Shown: positions 35,506 to 48,498, counted from the stretch's first letter. The stretch is DNA of 64,000 nt from Balamuthia mandrillaris (GCA_031835245.1 JAVKOQ010000006.1:124001-188000), one strand, 5' to 3'. Made by a program: numbers and translations. The notes: generated by a model not told the origin, from the sequence alone.

Positions 35506-36900
35506 GAGAGTAGATTACGCTGTGCGTCGCCGGATTAAACAATTTGTAGCTCTCCATCTCGTCTCGAATTCCGATGAGAACCATCTCGATGGTTTTAGGG
35601 TCCATCTTACGTCGTTGTTGTTTAGGTACCCAAACATGCGCTCTGCTGCCGAATACTCGAAGGTGGCTGAGGTTTGGTCTTTTTCCGGTCCACTTTTCTT
35701 CTGGAGTGACGCTGGAACTTCGAGTACCAATACGATTCGTGATGTAGACAGCGTAGGAGAGAGCTTCAGCCCAGAAGTTGATGGGGAGCTTTGCATGATA
35801 GATCATGCTTCTAGCACGGTCAAGTAGCGTGTGATTCATGCGTTCTGCAACACCGTTTTGCTCTGGTGAGTAACGAGCGGTGAATTGATGTTGGATGCCG
35901 TTGTCAACGAGAAACTTGAAAAAATCGTTGTTGACGTATTCCGTTCCTTCGTCTGTGCGTATCGTCTTGATTACGTATCCAGATTGTTTCTCAACCATAG
36001 CACGAAACGGTTGAAACGAGTTGAATGCTTCGTTTTTGTGGAGTAGAAAGTCGATCCCGACTTTGTTGGTGTAATCGTCGATGAATGTGATAAAGTAGTA
36101 GGCGCCGCCGAAGTTTGGTACGTGAATCGGGCCGCAAAGATCCGAATGGACCAGCTCCAATGGAGCTTTTGCTCGTTCGCGAGTATCAGGATGTCGTTTG
36201 AAAGGAGCTCGCTCTTGTCGACCTTTGGTACACCCGGAGCAAAAAACTGGAAGCTTTCGCTCAGAAAAGGTGACGCCGTCAATAGCTTTGGATAAACGAA
36301 AAAGATTGTCTTTCCCGAGATGTCCAAGACGTTGGTGCCAAAGATAGGCCGGCTCGGCAGAAGCTTGGTTTGCGGAAAGTAGAAAGCTTTGAAATGCTTG
36401 GTTTTCCTCTTGGTCGTCAGCACCTTCGGATTCCGTTCCGTGAACTGAACCACGTAGTTCAACGTCGTGCTGATCGTTATACTCGTGATCGTGAGGGTCG
36501 TCCCACTCGTTATCAGAGTCGTCATCGAGTGCTTCGATAGAATCGTTAACGTTCCGTGCATCGTCGTTACTTGGTTCGTTTCGCGATTTGTAGTCTGGTT
36601 CACGATAGCATCCGTTAAGCTTGAAGAGTCGCTGATTGTGACGAGCTGAAGCAAAACCGACAGTTTTACCGTTGTGCTTGAGAACGGCTTGCTGATTTTC
36701 TTTGAAAGAAATTTCAACACCTGACTCGTTGAGCGCTAAAATAAAGAGGAGGTTCTTGGAGAATTTGTCCGAGTAGTAAACGTTGCGGATAGTGTAGGGG
36801 TGATTTTCCTTGCCGTTGTGCATCCATATTGGCATGTACCCGCGTTCTTGGCACTGAATGACTTCGCCGTTACCCAGTTCTATATGTAAGGAGCAGCTTT
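35505..36900 (-). pseudogene. copia integrase segment
   Basis: It contains the zinc-binding HHCC region (YLWHQRLGHLG ... CSGCTKGR) and the DDE catalytic core: HSDLCGPI, FITFIDDYTN, RTDEGTEYVN and RYSPEQNGVAERMN, followed by the RVFGSRAHV and GIRDEMESYKLF segments typical of copia integrases. A frameshift separates it from the protease upstream (near 36,900) and another from the integrase tail (near 35,470). Confidence 0.9.
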
Positions 36901-38111
36901 CAACAAGAGCCAGTCTCGACGAAAGGTAAAGTGATGAGACGCTCCAGAATCTAGGTAGATAGGATCCGAAGTTTTTCGTGTTGAAGAGGTGGACGAAATA
37001 GAAAATAAGGTGCCTCGTTCCCACGAAGACGGCTGAGAAGGAAGGGCCTTCGTTTCTCCAGCGACGTTCTGCAATCCTTGTTCCGTTTTTGGTTTACGCG
37101 GTTTCGAAGGGCATTGCTCGGCCTTGTGACCGAAATCACGACAATTTTCGCATCGATTAGATTGCTTGTTTTTGAACGAAGGTTTCCTGTATCGTTGTTT
37201 GTCGGAGTTGAAGGACGGTTTGTTTGTAGAAGGTTTTTCTTTTCCTTTGATGTGGTTTGAAGAAGAACCTTTGTGATGTCGGCCGTGACTGTGGTAATTA
37301 TAACCACCGTTTTGTTCGTGTGTCTTTCGACGAGCTTGCGCAATCTTCGATCGATATCCCATCTTCAAAGCATCTTTGACGCTCTTCTTGTCGTCGAGCT
37401 GGTTTTGCTCGATGTGTTCGATGGTCCAACAGTATTCATCTGTCGGAATGGAAGAAAGAAGCTTATTGATGTAGCGATGAGCCGGAACTTCAACATCGAG
37501 TTCTCTGAGCGCGGCACAGAGAGAGTCTATCTTTGCTAGGTAGTCTATCATGTTGCCACCGTTGACTCACTTTGCTCGAATCGTTTTGAATTCGTTGTCG
37601 TATTTTTTGATCATGTCTCTTCTTGACGATCTGAACTGCCTTGAGAGAAATTCCCAAAGTTGACATGAAGTCGATAGTTTGAATTGTCTGACTTCGTCGT
37701 AGAGAGAATCAGATAGGTTTTTCGATGATGAGACCTTTTGCACGTTGGTCTCGTTTCTTCCAGGCACGGACTGCTGCACGTTGGTCTGAAGAAACTTGCT
37801 TTTGAAGGTCGAACAGCTGTTGTTTCGCTCTTGCAAGTTCTTCGTTCGTTTCGTCTTCTTTCTTTTTACCTTTGGTAGAAGAAGGAGCCGCATCTTCGTC
37901 AGAATCAACATCCGATTTGTTGAGCGGTAAAAGAAGAGAAAGGACGGATTGCGAGGCGCGTGAAGATGATTCTTCAGGTTCCTCTGGGCTTCTTTCTTCT
38001 CCACTCACTATATCCCACACGTTCTCCTTGATGAGGAGTTTTTCCATCTGGCGCTTCCATTGCCAGTAGTCGCCGTCTTCCCGTAGACTTCGTACTTTTT
38101 CTGCCGACATT
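36880..38111 (-). pseudogene. copia gag and protease segment
   Basis: Gag begins at an ATG at 38111 (MSAEKVRSLREDGDYWQWKR). The frame breaks near 37,725, and an in-frame TGA falls at about 37,566-37,568. The gag part then carries a zinc knuckle CENCRDFGHKAEQC (C-x2-C-x4-H-x4-C). The protease motif LDSGASHH follows. Confidence 0.88.
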
Positions 38112-38168
38112 TTCTTTTGTGCGAAAGACAGGACTGGAATGTGTCCGGAGTTTCGAAGAAGCAATCGC

Positions 38169-38182
38169 GTGGGCCCATAACC
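38169..38182 (-). other. primer-binding site, initiator tRNA-Met anticodon-loop type
   Basis: Directly inside the 5' LTR. The plus strand reads GTGGGCCCATAACC; 13 of these bases equal the anticodon-arm sequence of eukaryotic initiator tRNA-Met (TGGGCCCATAACC). Drosophila copia and yeast Ty5 prime from a cleaved half-molecule of this tRNA in the same way. Confidence 0.75.
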
Positions 38183-38269
38183 TGTTGAGCAGTAGGTGCA
38201 AGCACAACGAGGAAGTGATGTGTGTAAGAAAAGTATTATTGTGCTAAAGAAGAAGATAACAAAGAAGAG
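38183..38269 (-). repeat. 5' LTR of the copia element, truncated
   Basis: 87 bp matching 33268-33354 with one substitution. The first ~117 bp of the LTR (element direction) are missing, so the element starts abruptly at CTCTTCTTTG. The sequence beyond (38270 onward) is intron sequence of TcmP copy B. Confidence 0.85.
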
Positions 38270-38939
38270 AAGGTTGCATTTTTTCTTTTTTATATATATT
38301 TTTCCTAGTTTCGAAATCCTCACTTTTCAAACAGGCTCGCCAGACGGTGAAGGCCACCATGCTGAGAGAAGCACGCTGGTATGACGACAAACATGGGTTG
38401 TTGTTTTGACGAAGTGCAGGAGATCAACAACTTTGATAAGCACAACCGAACAGAGCACACTGCTCTCCTCATCAAGAAAGAGGTAACCTAATTGCTTGCT
38501 CTCACCGTGGTTGTTCTGTTTACCCTTTTTTTTTTTTTTTGTGGTTTATAGTTTAGGCAAAAGATGGATGATATCACTGCCATAAAACGTTTTGTGAGCG
38601 AGCGGACTCCTTTCAACTGGTCTGACCAGTTACTTAACGCTGCTAAAAATTTTGCACTACCCGTAAGCAGTCGACGTTACCGTTCAAACCGATGCGCAAT
38701 TGCGATAAAGGAAGCAGCTCATCTGCCTCAAACAAATGTTCCTCTTCGGACAAAGAAAATGGATTCGTGTCCAGGTTTCTTCTGGCTTTCCTGCTTTGTT
38801 TTGTGCCAGCAGATATCTTCTAACCGTTTTATCTTTGCCTGTTCAACGCCAAAAACAGGGCAGCGCCGTGAGCGATGGGCCTGCGCGTATCCCATTGAGG
38901 GATATCACCGCCACGCAACAAAACAGCATCTCAGAGTAA
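38270..38939 (+). pseudogene. TcmP-like copy B, right fragment
   Basis: It continues copy B beyond the retrotransposon: a T-rich intron end, then ARQTVKATMLREARWYDDKHG, homologous to the third exon of copy A, with a 1-nt loss giving TTTTGA and a stop. It is followed by DDITAIKRFVSERTPFNWSDQ (fourth exon) and a last exon ending DGPARIPLRDITATQQNSIS and TAA at 38937-38939. In the fourth exon this copy keeps the frame that copy A has lost. Confidence 0.8.
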
Positions 38940-39004
38940 CCACGTGCTTCATTCATGTCAAAGCGTGCATAAACAACGTGCACTCCCCCCCCCCCCTTTC
39001 ATAG

Positions 39005-39654
39005 AGAGCCTTCTCCGTAAACAATGCATCAAAACTGGCGGGAAAGAAAGACATGGAATGCCTTGGATACTATGTCAAGACCTACTTCAATGAGGTGAAC
39101 CAACTTCCGGCAGAACAACAGATTTATCCTGTTCATCTCGCGGTCAGGTGTACCAAAATCAAATATCATTTACTGTCGCTTGACCCAATGGTAAGTAATT
39201 CACCCTCTTTTCTTTTGCTTCTTGGCTCTTATCTTAACCTCGTGAACAGGCAAGAATCCTCATGAAGCAAGCCATTCTACGTCGTAGACTAACCGCCTAC
39301 GATCAACGTCAGGACGTTTTGGTCTACGAGGAGTCAAAGCCAGCCTCTGCTGTCTACAGGAGACATGACAAAGATCCGGATTGTACGAAAGGTATACACG
39401 AACAGCCTCATCATTGGATGCTTAGCATGACTCACGTTTGTTTTTTGTTGCTTCTAATATAGTTCGATGACCTGAGCAACATAGATGAAATAAAACGCTT
39501 TGTGGAGAACGAAACGCCATTCTCGTGGAGCGATGCGTTGATCGCAGAGGCAACGCGCGTGGACAGGACTCGCCTGCCTCGGCGATTCGGTCAACGTTTC
39601 TTAGAGAAGAGAGAAATTGCGGGCGTGCCATTCCTCCATCTGGGCTCCAAGTGA
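39005..39654 (+). pseudogene. TcmP-like copy C, 5'-truncated relic
   Basis: It begins mid-gene after a run of C residues and a TTTCATAG acceptor-like sequence. Its segments are YVKTYFNEVNQLPAEQQ, YPVHLAVRCTKIKYHLLSLD, ARILMKQAILRRR, FDDLSNIDEIKRFVENETPF and a last stretch ending HLGSK and TGA at 39652-39654. Introns at 39191 and about 39393 match those of copies A and B. More diverged from A than B is. The catalytic half is absent, so it is a relic unless it is transcribed as a short protein. Confidence 0.7.
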
Positions 39655-39725
39655 CCTCCCATTCTGCAGTGTTTGACCTGCAGCTTTTTTTAATAAATAA
39701 ATTTTAAAAAAATAAAAAGAAAAGA

Positions 39726-40782
<1,057 letters not shown>

Positions 40783-41081
40783 TGGCCAAAACAAACATTC
40801 TGCTTCTGCTTGTAAACTGTAACGCTTCTTTTTGTTTCTTTGTTACACTTTGAAGCGGAGAGATAAAGAAAAAGGGAAACGAAGAAAGAGAAAGAGAAAC
40901 TACTGAGAAAGAGAAACGATGGGAGAAATAGAAAACGACGAAATGAAAAGCGAAAGAGAAAGAACGAAGAGGAGAGAGAGAAAAAGAAAGAGAAACAACG
41001 AAAGAGAAACGATGGGAGAAAGAGAATAGATGGTTCACAGAAATGAGTATAAACAAAAAAAAGTCAGGATTCTTGTTTACT
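40783..41081. other. convergent 3' spacer, purine-rich
   Basis: About 300 bp between two convergent stops. From 40855 it is made of imperfect AAAGAGAAACGA units. No gene seen. Confidence 0.6.
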
Positions 41082-43898
41082 TTACCAGCCGTACTCCGGA
41101 GGAAGGTTGGAATAGGAGGAAGAGTAGGGAGAAGAGGAAGGTGGTTTCTTGATCATGGACTGAGCGGCCTGTTCCGTTTGGAAGAGGCTGAGGAAGACCT
41201 GTTCTTGCCCAGAGAGGGTTTGCTTCTTGGCAAAACCACGCGAAGAACGACCGCGATAGAGAATCTTGCCCTCGTTGGTGATGCGCGCTCGTGACTGCAG
41301 CTTCAACGAGCGAAGACGATAACGGCCGAGAATGTATCCTATCAATGCATCACTTACACCTATAAAACAGAGCATGGGAGCAAGGTCAATAACTGGAGCA
41401 GAAGGAAGAGAAGGAGGAGAATAAAAATATGTGAAGAAGATGTACCTGTCTCAATCAAAGTAACCGTCTGAAGGGAAGGGAATGCCGCCATCAACATCTG
41501 CAATGCTGAGTCGTTTGTCAACGTGTTCCTCAACGAAAGCTTCCGCAACGAGGTCAACACCTCCAAATGGGAGGTGAAGCGCGTGATCGGCGAGCACCGT
41601 CCCAACGTCAACACCCGCAGATGCTTGCACCCTCTTGTCAAGAGGGAGACCGTCTCCGTCCTCAGGTCAACATGATAGACTTTCAACACCTCAATCATCG
41701 GCGAGAAGTTGATCACCTCATAAATCCACGAATCGGTGATCTCGTATCGTGTCCCAGGATTGCTCTTCATGCCTACACGCAGCTCCCTCAGCTGAGGGCA
41801 TTGCTTGACCAACACCTGCACATCCGATTCGCTGAAGGGAGAATCACACAGGTTGATGTTTCTAAGGTTGGGGCAGTGGCTGCTGATGTAATGGAACTTG
41901 AAGGAGTCCATCACGATGTCCATGTCGCCGGCGCCGCTGTGCACGAGATGAAGGACTTCCAGGTTGGGCGTGCTTTTGAGTAGCTGGCGGACAGCCTCGG
42001 GAGACATGTTGAGCCAACCAAAGGCACGGAAGGAGCGGAAGTTGACAAGTGGTTTCTTGCCCCAGTTCACCACTCCTAATCTGTTAAAGAATAAGAAAAA
42101 GACGTCAGCAGGCAGAAGGAGAAGAAGAAGAAAAAGAAACAGAAAAAGAAAAAGAAAAAGAAAAAGAAAAAATGAAAATGAAGGAGAGGAAAAAAGAAGA
42201 AAGATAGGTAACTGAAAGTAGCCGCATTCAAGGGATTTAAGTTTAGGACAATTGGTGAGGTATTTGACAGCGGTTTGAGTGAGAATGGTGGACTTGGTGG
42301 TGGTGCCCAGTCGCAGCTTTTTCAAATGTTTACAAGTCTCGGAGAGGCAACGCATCGTCATTTCTGAAAACTGAGAGAAGCTCTTAAAGACTCTGTAATA
42401 AATAATTCATTAGCAAGAGAGAAAAATGAAAGGTGACAAAAGCGGAGGGAATAACTAAAGAAAAGAAGAGAGGAAGAAAAGGCTTCACCTCAAGTTTGGA
42501 CAGAACTGAATGATAGGCTGAATGACTTCATCCGGATGTTCAAGAATACCAGGCAGAACGAGGGTGTGGAGGTTGGGACAGAGTTTGCCGATCATCAACA
42601 AACACCGAACGGTGAACTGCCTCTCCAAATCTTCCAAATGGAGCTCTCTCAGGTTGCTACATCGACCGAGAGCTGCCGTCAAACCAACGTCGCTGACTTG
42701 CGTGCACCCTTTCAAAGAGAGCACTTCTAGTCTCGGGTTCATGGCTACTATCCATACCTGTTGTTCGTATTTTAAAGAAACAAAAGTACAAGAATTAAGA
42801 AACAGTAGAAAAAAATATAGCAATGTAAACGAGAGATAATAGGGGGAGGGAGGGAGAGAGAAAGAAGAAACGAACAAGTAGTTGGTCAGAGGCGATGTGC
42901 TCATAGTTTCCTAGATATACAGCCCGCCAAAGTTGTTCGCAGCAGGCAAGACGCCGCCACAGCCGACAAACGGTGGAGCAACGCACTAAATAGGGAAAAT
43001 GCGGCAAATAGCTAAGAATATGAACTATAACTTCTTCTGGCAATGAGCCAATAGTCACTTGCTCTCTTCTTCCTTTGTCCCGACTGTTTGTTTAAGGAAG
43101 GATAAAGAGTCAGCTTACGAATAAAGAAGAAGAATAACAAGAAGAAGAACGAGAACGAGAACGAGAACGAGAACGAGAACGAGAACGAGAACGAGAACGA
43201 GAACGAGAACGAGAACGAGAACGAGAACGAGAACGAGAACGAGAACGAGAACGAGAACGAGCGAAAAGAATAAAAAACCTTTTACGCCAAGCAGCAGCCA
43301 ACTTACTCCCTCGGCTCTCTTTCGGGGACTCGCTCTCCTTCCTTCGGGCCGCCACAATGGCCGCCGTCCTCTCCCGCTCCCTCTCCCTCTCTCTCTCCGC
43401 CCGGTCCGTTTCCTTCAGCTGCCCGCCCTTCCCTTTCTTCTTGCTCTTCCTCTCCTTGTGCTTCTTCCTGCGGGTCTTCTTGGCGGCCGCAGAGAGCTCC
43501 GCTGCGGAAGTCCCAGAGTTGCAGCTGCCCTCCGAGGGCAGCAGCTCCCGCTCGGCCGAGTGCGCGACGAGCACGTCGCGGTCCTGCTCGAAGGAGGAGG
43601 AAGGGGAGCTGTGCCCCGAGCTGAGGGAGCGCTCCCCCCTCAGCTCCCCTGCCAGCGGGTTGGAGGTCGTCGTCGACCCCGTCAAAGATGTCGTCCCAGA
43701 GGAGCCCGTCATGGTGGCGGTCATGGAGCCCCCTCGCTCTCGCACCTTGGAGACGCACTCCTCCAGAGGGTTGAAGTAGCAGTCGTCGTCGTAGTGCTGG
43801 AGCATGAGGTCGTTGTTAGGGCCGCTGCTGCTGCCGCCGGGGAAAGCTCGAGGTGAAGAAGAAGAAGAGAAGGTGGCGGCTCTGCTACCGAGTGACAT
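41082..43898 (-). CDS. F-box and leucine-rich-repeat protein
   Basis: Exon 1 (43898-43279) encodes a Ser/Gly-rich, then Lys/Arg/Glu-rich N-terminus. It joins in phase 2 to an exon beginning at 43083, which carries the F-box (IGSLPEEVIVHILSYLPHFP, STVCRLWRRLA). Further exons give leucine-rich repeats: LEVLSLKGCTQVSDVGL, LRELHLEDLE, LKKLRLGTTT, LEVLHLVHSGAG, LRNINLCDSPFSESDV and LRKLSLRNTLTND. The C-terminus ends at 41082. F-box proteins link SKP1-cullin ubiquitin ligases to targets, and LRR repeats usually choose the target. The first ATG is at 43898; the intron after exon 1 holds the GTTCTC repeat. The upstream ATG is 74 bp from a TGTCGACA site. Confidence 0.85.
43146..43260. repeat. (GAACGA)n hexanucleotide repeat in the F-box/LRR first intron
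   Basis: About 19 units of GAACGA (plus strand), reading TCGTTC on the sense strand. It is the largest part of the first intron. Confidence 0.95.
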
Positions 43899-43971
43899 CC
43901 CCACTACTGCGTTCTCTTTTTTTTTCTTCTCTCTTTTTCAAAAATTTTTTGTGTTCAATAATTTATTTTGC

Positions 43972-43979
43972 TGTCGACA
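43972..43979. promoter_or_regulatory. TGTCGACA palindrome upstream of the F-box/LRR gene
   Basis: An exact copy 74 bp before the ATG at 43898, in AT-rich flanks. The bases that follow on the plus strand (AAATACCAAAAATAAAACGC) resemble those after the copy at 26454. Confidence 0.55.
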
Positions 43980-44160
43980 AATACCAAAAATAAAACGCAA
44001 TTATTGCTTTTTCAAGTAATGTTATCCGAAAAAATTATATTTTTTTCTGGATGAAACACTCTCTTATCTGCTCTCCTATCTAATCTCATGTCCTTCGGCA
44101 AAAAAAAGAGAGAAGAGAACGATGAGAAGAGAACGATGAAGAGAACGATGAGAAGAGAAC

Positions 44161-44196
<36 letters not shown>

Positions 44197-44302
44197 CATC
44201 TGGCGACCTTTCTAGTGGAAATAAAGATTCTGTTGTTTGGGTAAAGCAAACGTTTATCATGAAAGCAAAGTGCAAAGAAGACATCTTATATTTTGTTGCT
44301 GT

Positions 44303-44915
44303 TTAGAGCTCATCTTTCTTTCCCTGGGCGGCCAAAGGCTCGCTGAAAGAGGGGAAGTCGGCGACGGTGGCGCTGTTGTAGCCACTGTTGACGAACTCCT
44401 TGAAGGCCTCCACCGTCCTGGCGCCCTGGTAGGCGTACAGCTTATCACCATTTCGGCTGTTATGCGCACAAAAGCAAAACGTGAGACAAAGAGAAAATAA
44501 GAGATGAGAGGAGAAAAGTGAACAGAGAGAGATAAGAGAGAAAAGAGAACGTACAGCTTGATGGTAGGATATCCCCTCACACCCAACTTACTGCACACAG
44601 CTATAAAAAGAAAAAACGAAGAGTTAGTTACGTTTGTTGTTGGTTGTTCCCCAATATACTGACCCTTCTCCACGGTACAATCCACTTTGCCGACGTTGAA
44701 CTTGCCCTCAGTCTTGGTGGCAAGCTCGTCCCAAGTAGGGGCCAAACGCTTGCAGTGACCGCACCAGGGAGCATAGCTGCATTCGAAAAGAGTGTGAGAA
44801 GAAGATGAATTAATTACCGTCGTAATTATTAAAACTGATAAATGTCTACAAAAACTCTTCTTTGGTCGTCCCCCTTAACAGCTCCATGACGTCTTGAACC
44901 TCCCAATGTGTTGAT
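44303..44915 (-). CDS. thioredoxin/PDI-like protein ending in KDEL, 5' end unresolved
   Basis: Four exons fit in frame (44915-44850, 44776-44664, 44600-44555, 44456-44303): [20 protein letters not shown], then [20 protein letters not shown] with the CGHC redox pair, [37 protein letters not shown], and a C-terminal KKDEL before TAA. This is one thioredoxin domain of the PDI/ERp type with an ER-retrieval signal. Such proteins make or shuffle disulphides in the ER. No exon with a signal peptide is visible upstream, because the next 100 bp run into the leader of the divergent PRXL2C gene. Either a short first exon is missed or the copy is truncated. Confidence 0.75.
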
Positions 44916-45036
44916 CTGTTAATAAAACTTTCAAACCACCAATGAAAAATCAAAATGAATTAGTTGCAGAGATCAGTCACGTCGACCAAAATTACGCATT
45001 TCTTTCCAACAAGAAAAAAAAGAAACAGAAAAAGAG

Positions 45037-45740
45037 ATGGAAGAAGAGGTAAACTTTGCGGCCCTCGATGAGGAGCTCTGCGTGTTTGACGCAGAGTCTC
45101 GCTCTATCCCCTTTGCTTCCCTTTTCGCAGAACGCAAGTTTGTGTTTTTTTCTCTCTCTTCCTTTTTTTTGCAAACCTTTTTCCCATCAGAACAAAAACT
45201 CACTGCTCTTTGATTTTGATTTGATTTTTTTCTTTCATTTCTTTTCATTTGTTGTTTTAACAAAAGGGCCATCATCACCTTTGTTCGCCACTTTGGCTGA
45301 TTTGTGTGCCGCGATTGGGTGAAGGCTTTGAGCGAGGAGATTTCTCCCTCTTTGCTCAGACAGCACAACACCTCCCTCTTTGTCATCGGCTGCGGGCCTC
45401 CCTCTGGCATCCTCCCCTTCAAGCAGGACACTCACTTTGACAAACTGGAATTTGATTCCTCAAAAGAAGAAGAGGAGAGAGTGGCTGACATGTTTGTGGA
45501 CCCCGAGAGAAAAGTGTACGACGCCCTGCGCTTGATCCATGCAGAGTCCTTCTCTCAGCTGAAGGGACAGCCCTCACCTTACGTGAAGAGCGGGTTCATG
45601 GGGGGCATGGCCTGGTCGCTGAAGAAGGTCTTTGCCTCGGGGTTGAACACCGGCGACTTCAAGCAACTCGGAGGAGAGTTTGTGGTGGGTCCTGGCCCTG
45701 TTTGTCACTATGTGGTATGTGTTTTCCTTTCTTCCTTTTT

Positions 45741-45779
<39 letters not shown>

Positions 45780-45919
45780 AACATAAACGTTATAAACCAA
45801 CACCTTAGCATCGACACGAAAATCCCTCTGATGTGTCTAACATTGATACGTTGTTAGAGGCAGCCGGCTGCAAGCCACCACCACAGCAGCAAGAAGAACA
45901 AGACCAGAGCGAACACTAA
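45037..45919 (+). CDS. PRXL2C/AAED1-type peroxiredoxin-like selenoprotein
   Basis: Three exons (45037-45137, 45267-45714, 45809-45919; phases 2 and 0) encode 219 residues if the TGA at 45298-45300 is read as selenocysteine (residue 45). It falls in FVRHFG-U-FVCRDW, exactly where AAED1/PRXL2C proteins have the first Cys of a CxxC redox motif, giving UxxC as in selenoprotein U relatives. The family match runs on both sides of the TGA: LCVFDAESRSIPFASLF before, then VIGCGPPSGILPF, MFVDPERKVYDALRL, SPYVKSGFMGGMAWSLKKVF, GGEFVVGPG and YVHRHENPSD after. The thioredoxin-like fold suggests a peroxide- or thiol-reducing role. A SECIS-like hairpin lies about 135 nt after the stop. A pseudogene reading is unlikely, because splice sites and frame are intact elsewhere. 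Confidence 0.85.
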
Positions 45920-46054
45920 ACGATAGCAACTTTTTCTTGCCTTTTCGTTGTTCGTTTGTGGTTACGTTTTTCCTGTTCATCCACTGCCTCCCTTTGTTTT
46001 TCTTTCTCTTCGTCTTTTTTTTTTTGTTTTTGTTTGGAATCGTTTCTTGTTAGG

Positions 46055-46107
46055 ATGAAGCTTCTTCTTGCAATCCTTTGCAACCAAAGTGAAGAGAAGA
46101 AGCTGAC
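46055..46107 (+). promoter_or_regulatory. SECIS-like element in the 3' UTR of the PRXL2C gene
   Basis: ATGA at 46055-46058; then an 11-bp helix (46059-46069 with 46094-46104, one G-U pair) closed below by GA at 46105-46106; unpaired AA at 46072-46073; and above it a 5-bp mini-stem (46076-46080 with 46085-46089). That is the layout of a type II eukaryotic SECIS: ATGA...AA...GA quartet, about 11-bp helix and apical mini-stem. It lies 135 nt downstream of the TAA at 45917-45919. Confidence 0.75.
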
Positions 46108-46444
46108 AACATACTTTTACTTTTGTTGTTTGACAAGGAACGACGGAGAAACCAAACTGACAACAAAAAAGCAGGCAAAGCAAAGAAAGCAAGCAAGAAG
46201 TTGGTTGTGAAACTGATATTTATATATTCAGCGTTTCTCGTTATTTTTTCTTCTTTATTGGTTTAAAATTTAAATAAGAATATTAGTCACTTGACTACTC
46301 TCTCATGTCCATCACACATAAAAAAACAGTAAAATTTTGTCCACTCTCATGTCCAACCGAAACCGGAAAAAGAAAAGAATGAAAAGCACTGAAAACAAAA
46401 CACGGATATAAAAGAAACCGAAGAAGAAGAAGAAGAAGTAAAGG

Positions 46445-48222
<1,778 letters not shown>

Positions 48223-48498
48223 TATTACAGCAGATTAGATATGTGTTGAGGTGGATGAAACAGAACGGCTGGTGTCTCCTTCGTCTTGCCTGTGTGGAGA
48301 CAATAGGGTCCAGCTGTTGCAATGGTCCTGGCGGCGATGGCTCGGGTGGCCCTTGGGAGGCAGGCAGCTCACCAGCGCTTCTCTGTGGCTCCAAAAAAAT
48401 CCATCAATAATCGATACATTACACCTCTAGCGAAAAAATCTGAATAATTGCAACGATTAACAAAAAATGGGTGATTATCAACAAAAATTCGATTAAGG

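Larger units (their letters stand above)
33268..38269 (-). mobile_element. Ty1/copia LTR retrotransposon, full length but broken, inserted in TcmP copy B
   Basis: About 5.0 kb on the minus strand. Order in its own direction: truncated 5' LTR (38269-38183), primer-binding site, gag with CCHC knuckle, protease, integrase, reverse transcriptase, RNase H, polypurine tract, complete 3' LTR (33471-33268). Integrase before reverse transcriptase defines the copia superfamily. The coding region carries at least one in-frame stop and about four frameshifts. The two LTRs differ at one base in the 87 bp they share, implying a young insertion. No target-site duplication is visible, because the 5' LTR end is missing. 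The flanks are the two halves of TcmP copy B. Confidence 0.93.

Noticed and set aside
36467-37539. Plus-strand frames opposite the copia element
   Set aside because: Short frames antisense to gag and integrase with no conserved motif.
33268-38269. copia polyprotein as a domesticated host gene
   Set aside because: Multiple frame breaks, LTRs, primer-binding site and polypurine tract show an ordinary, recently inserted retroelement.
45037-45919. TGA at 45298 as evidence of a pseudogene
   Set aside because: Similarity, frame and splicing are intact on both sides, the TGA sits exactly at the redox Cys, and a SECIS-like hairpin follows.
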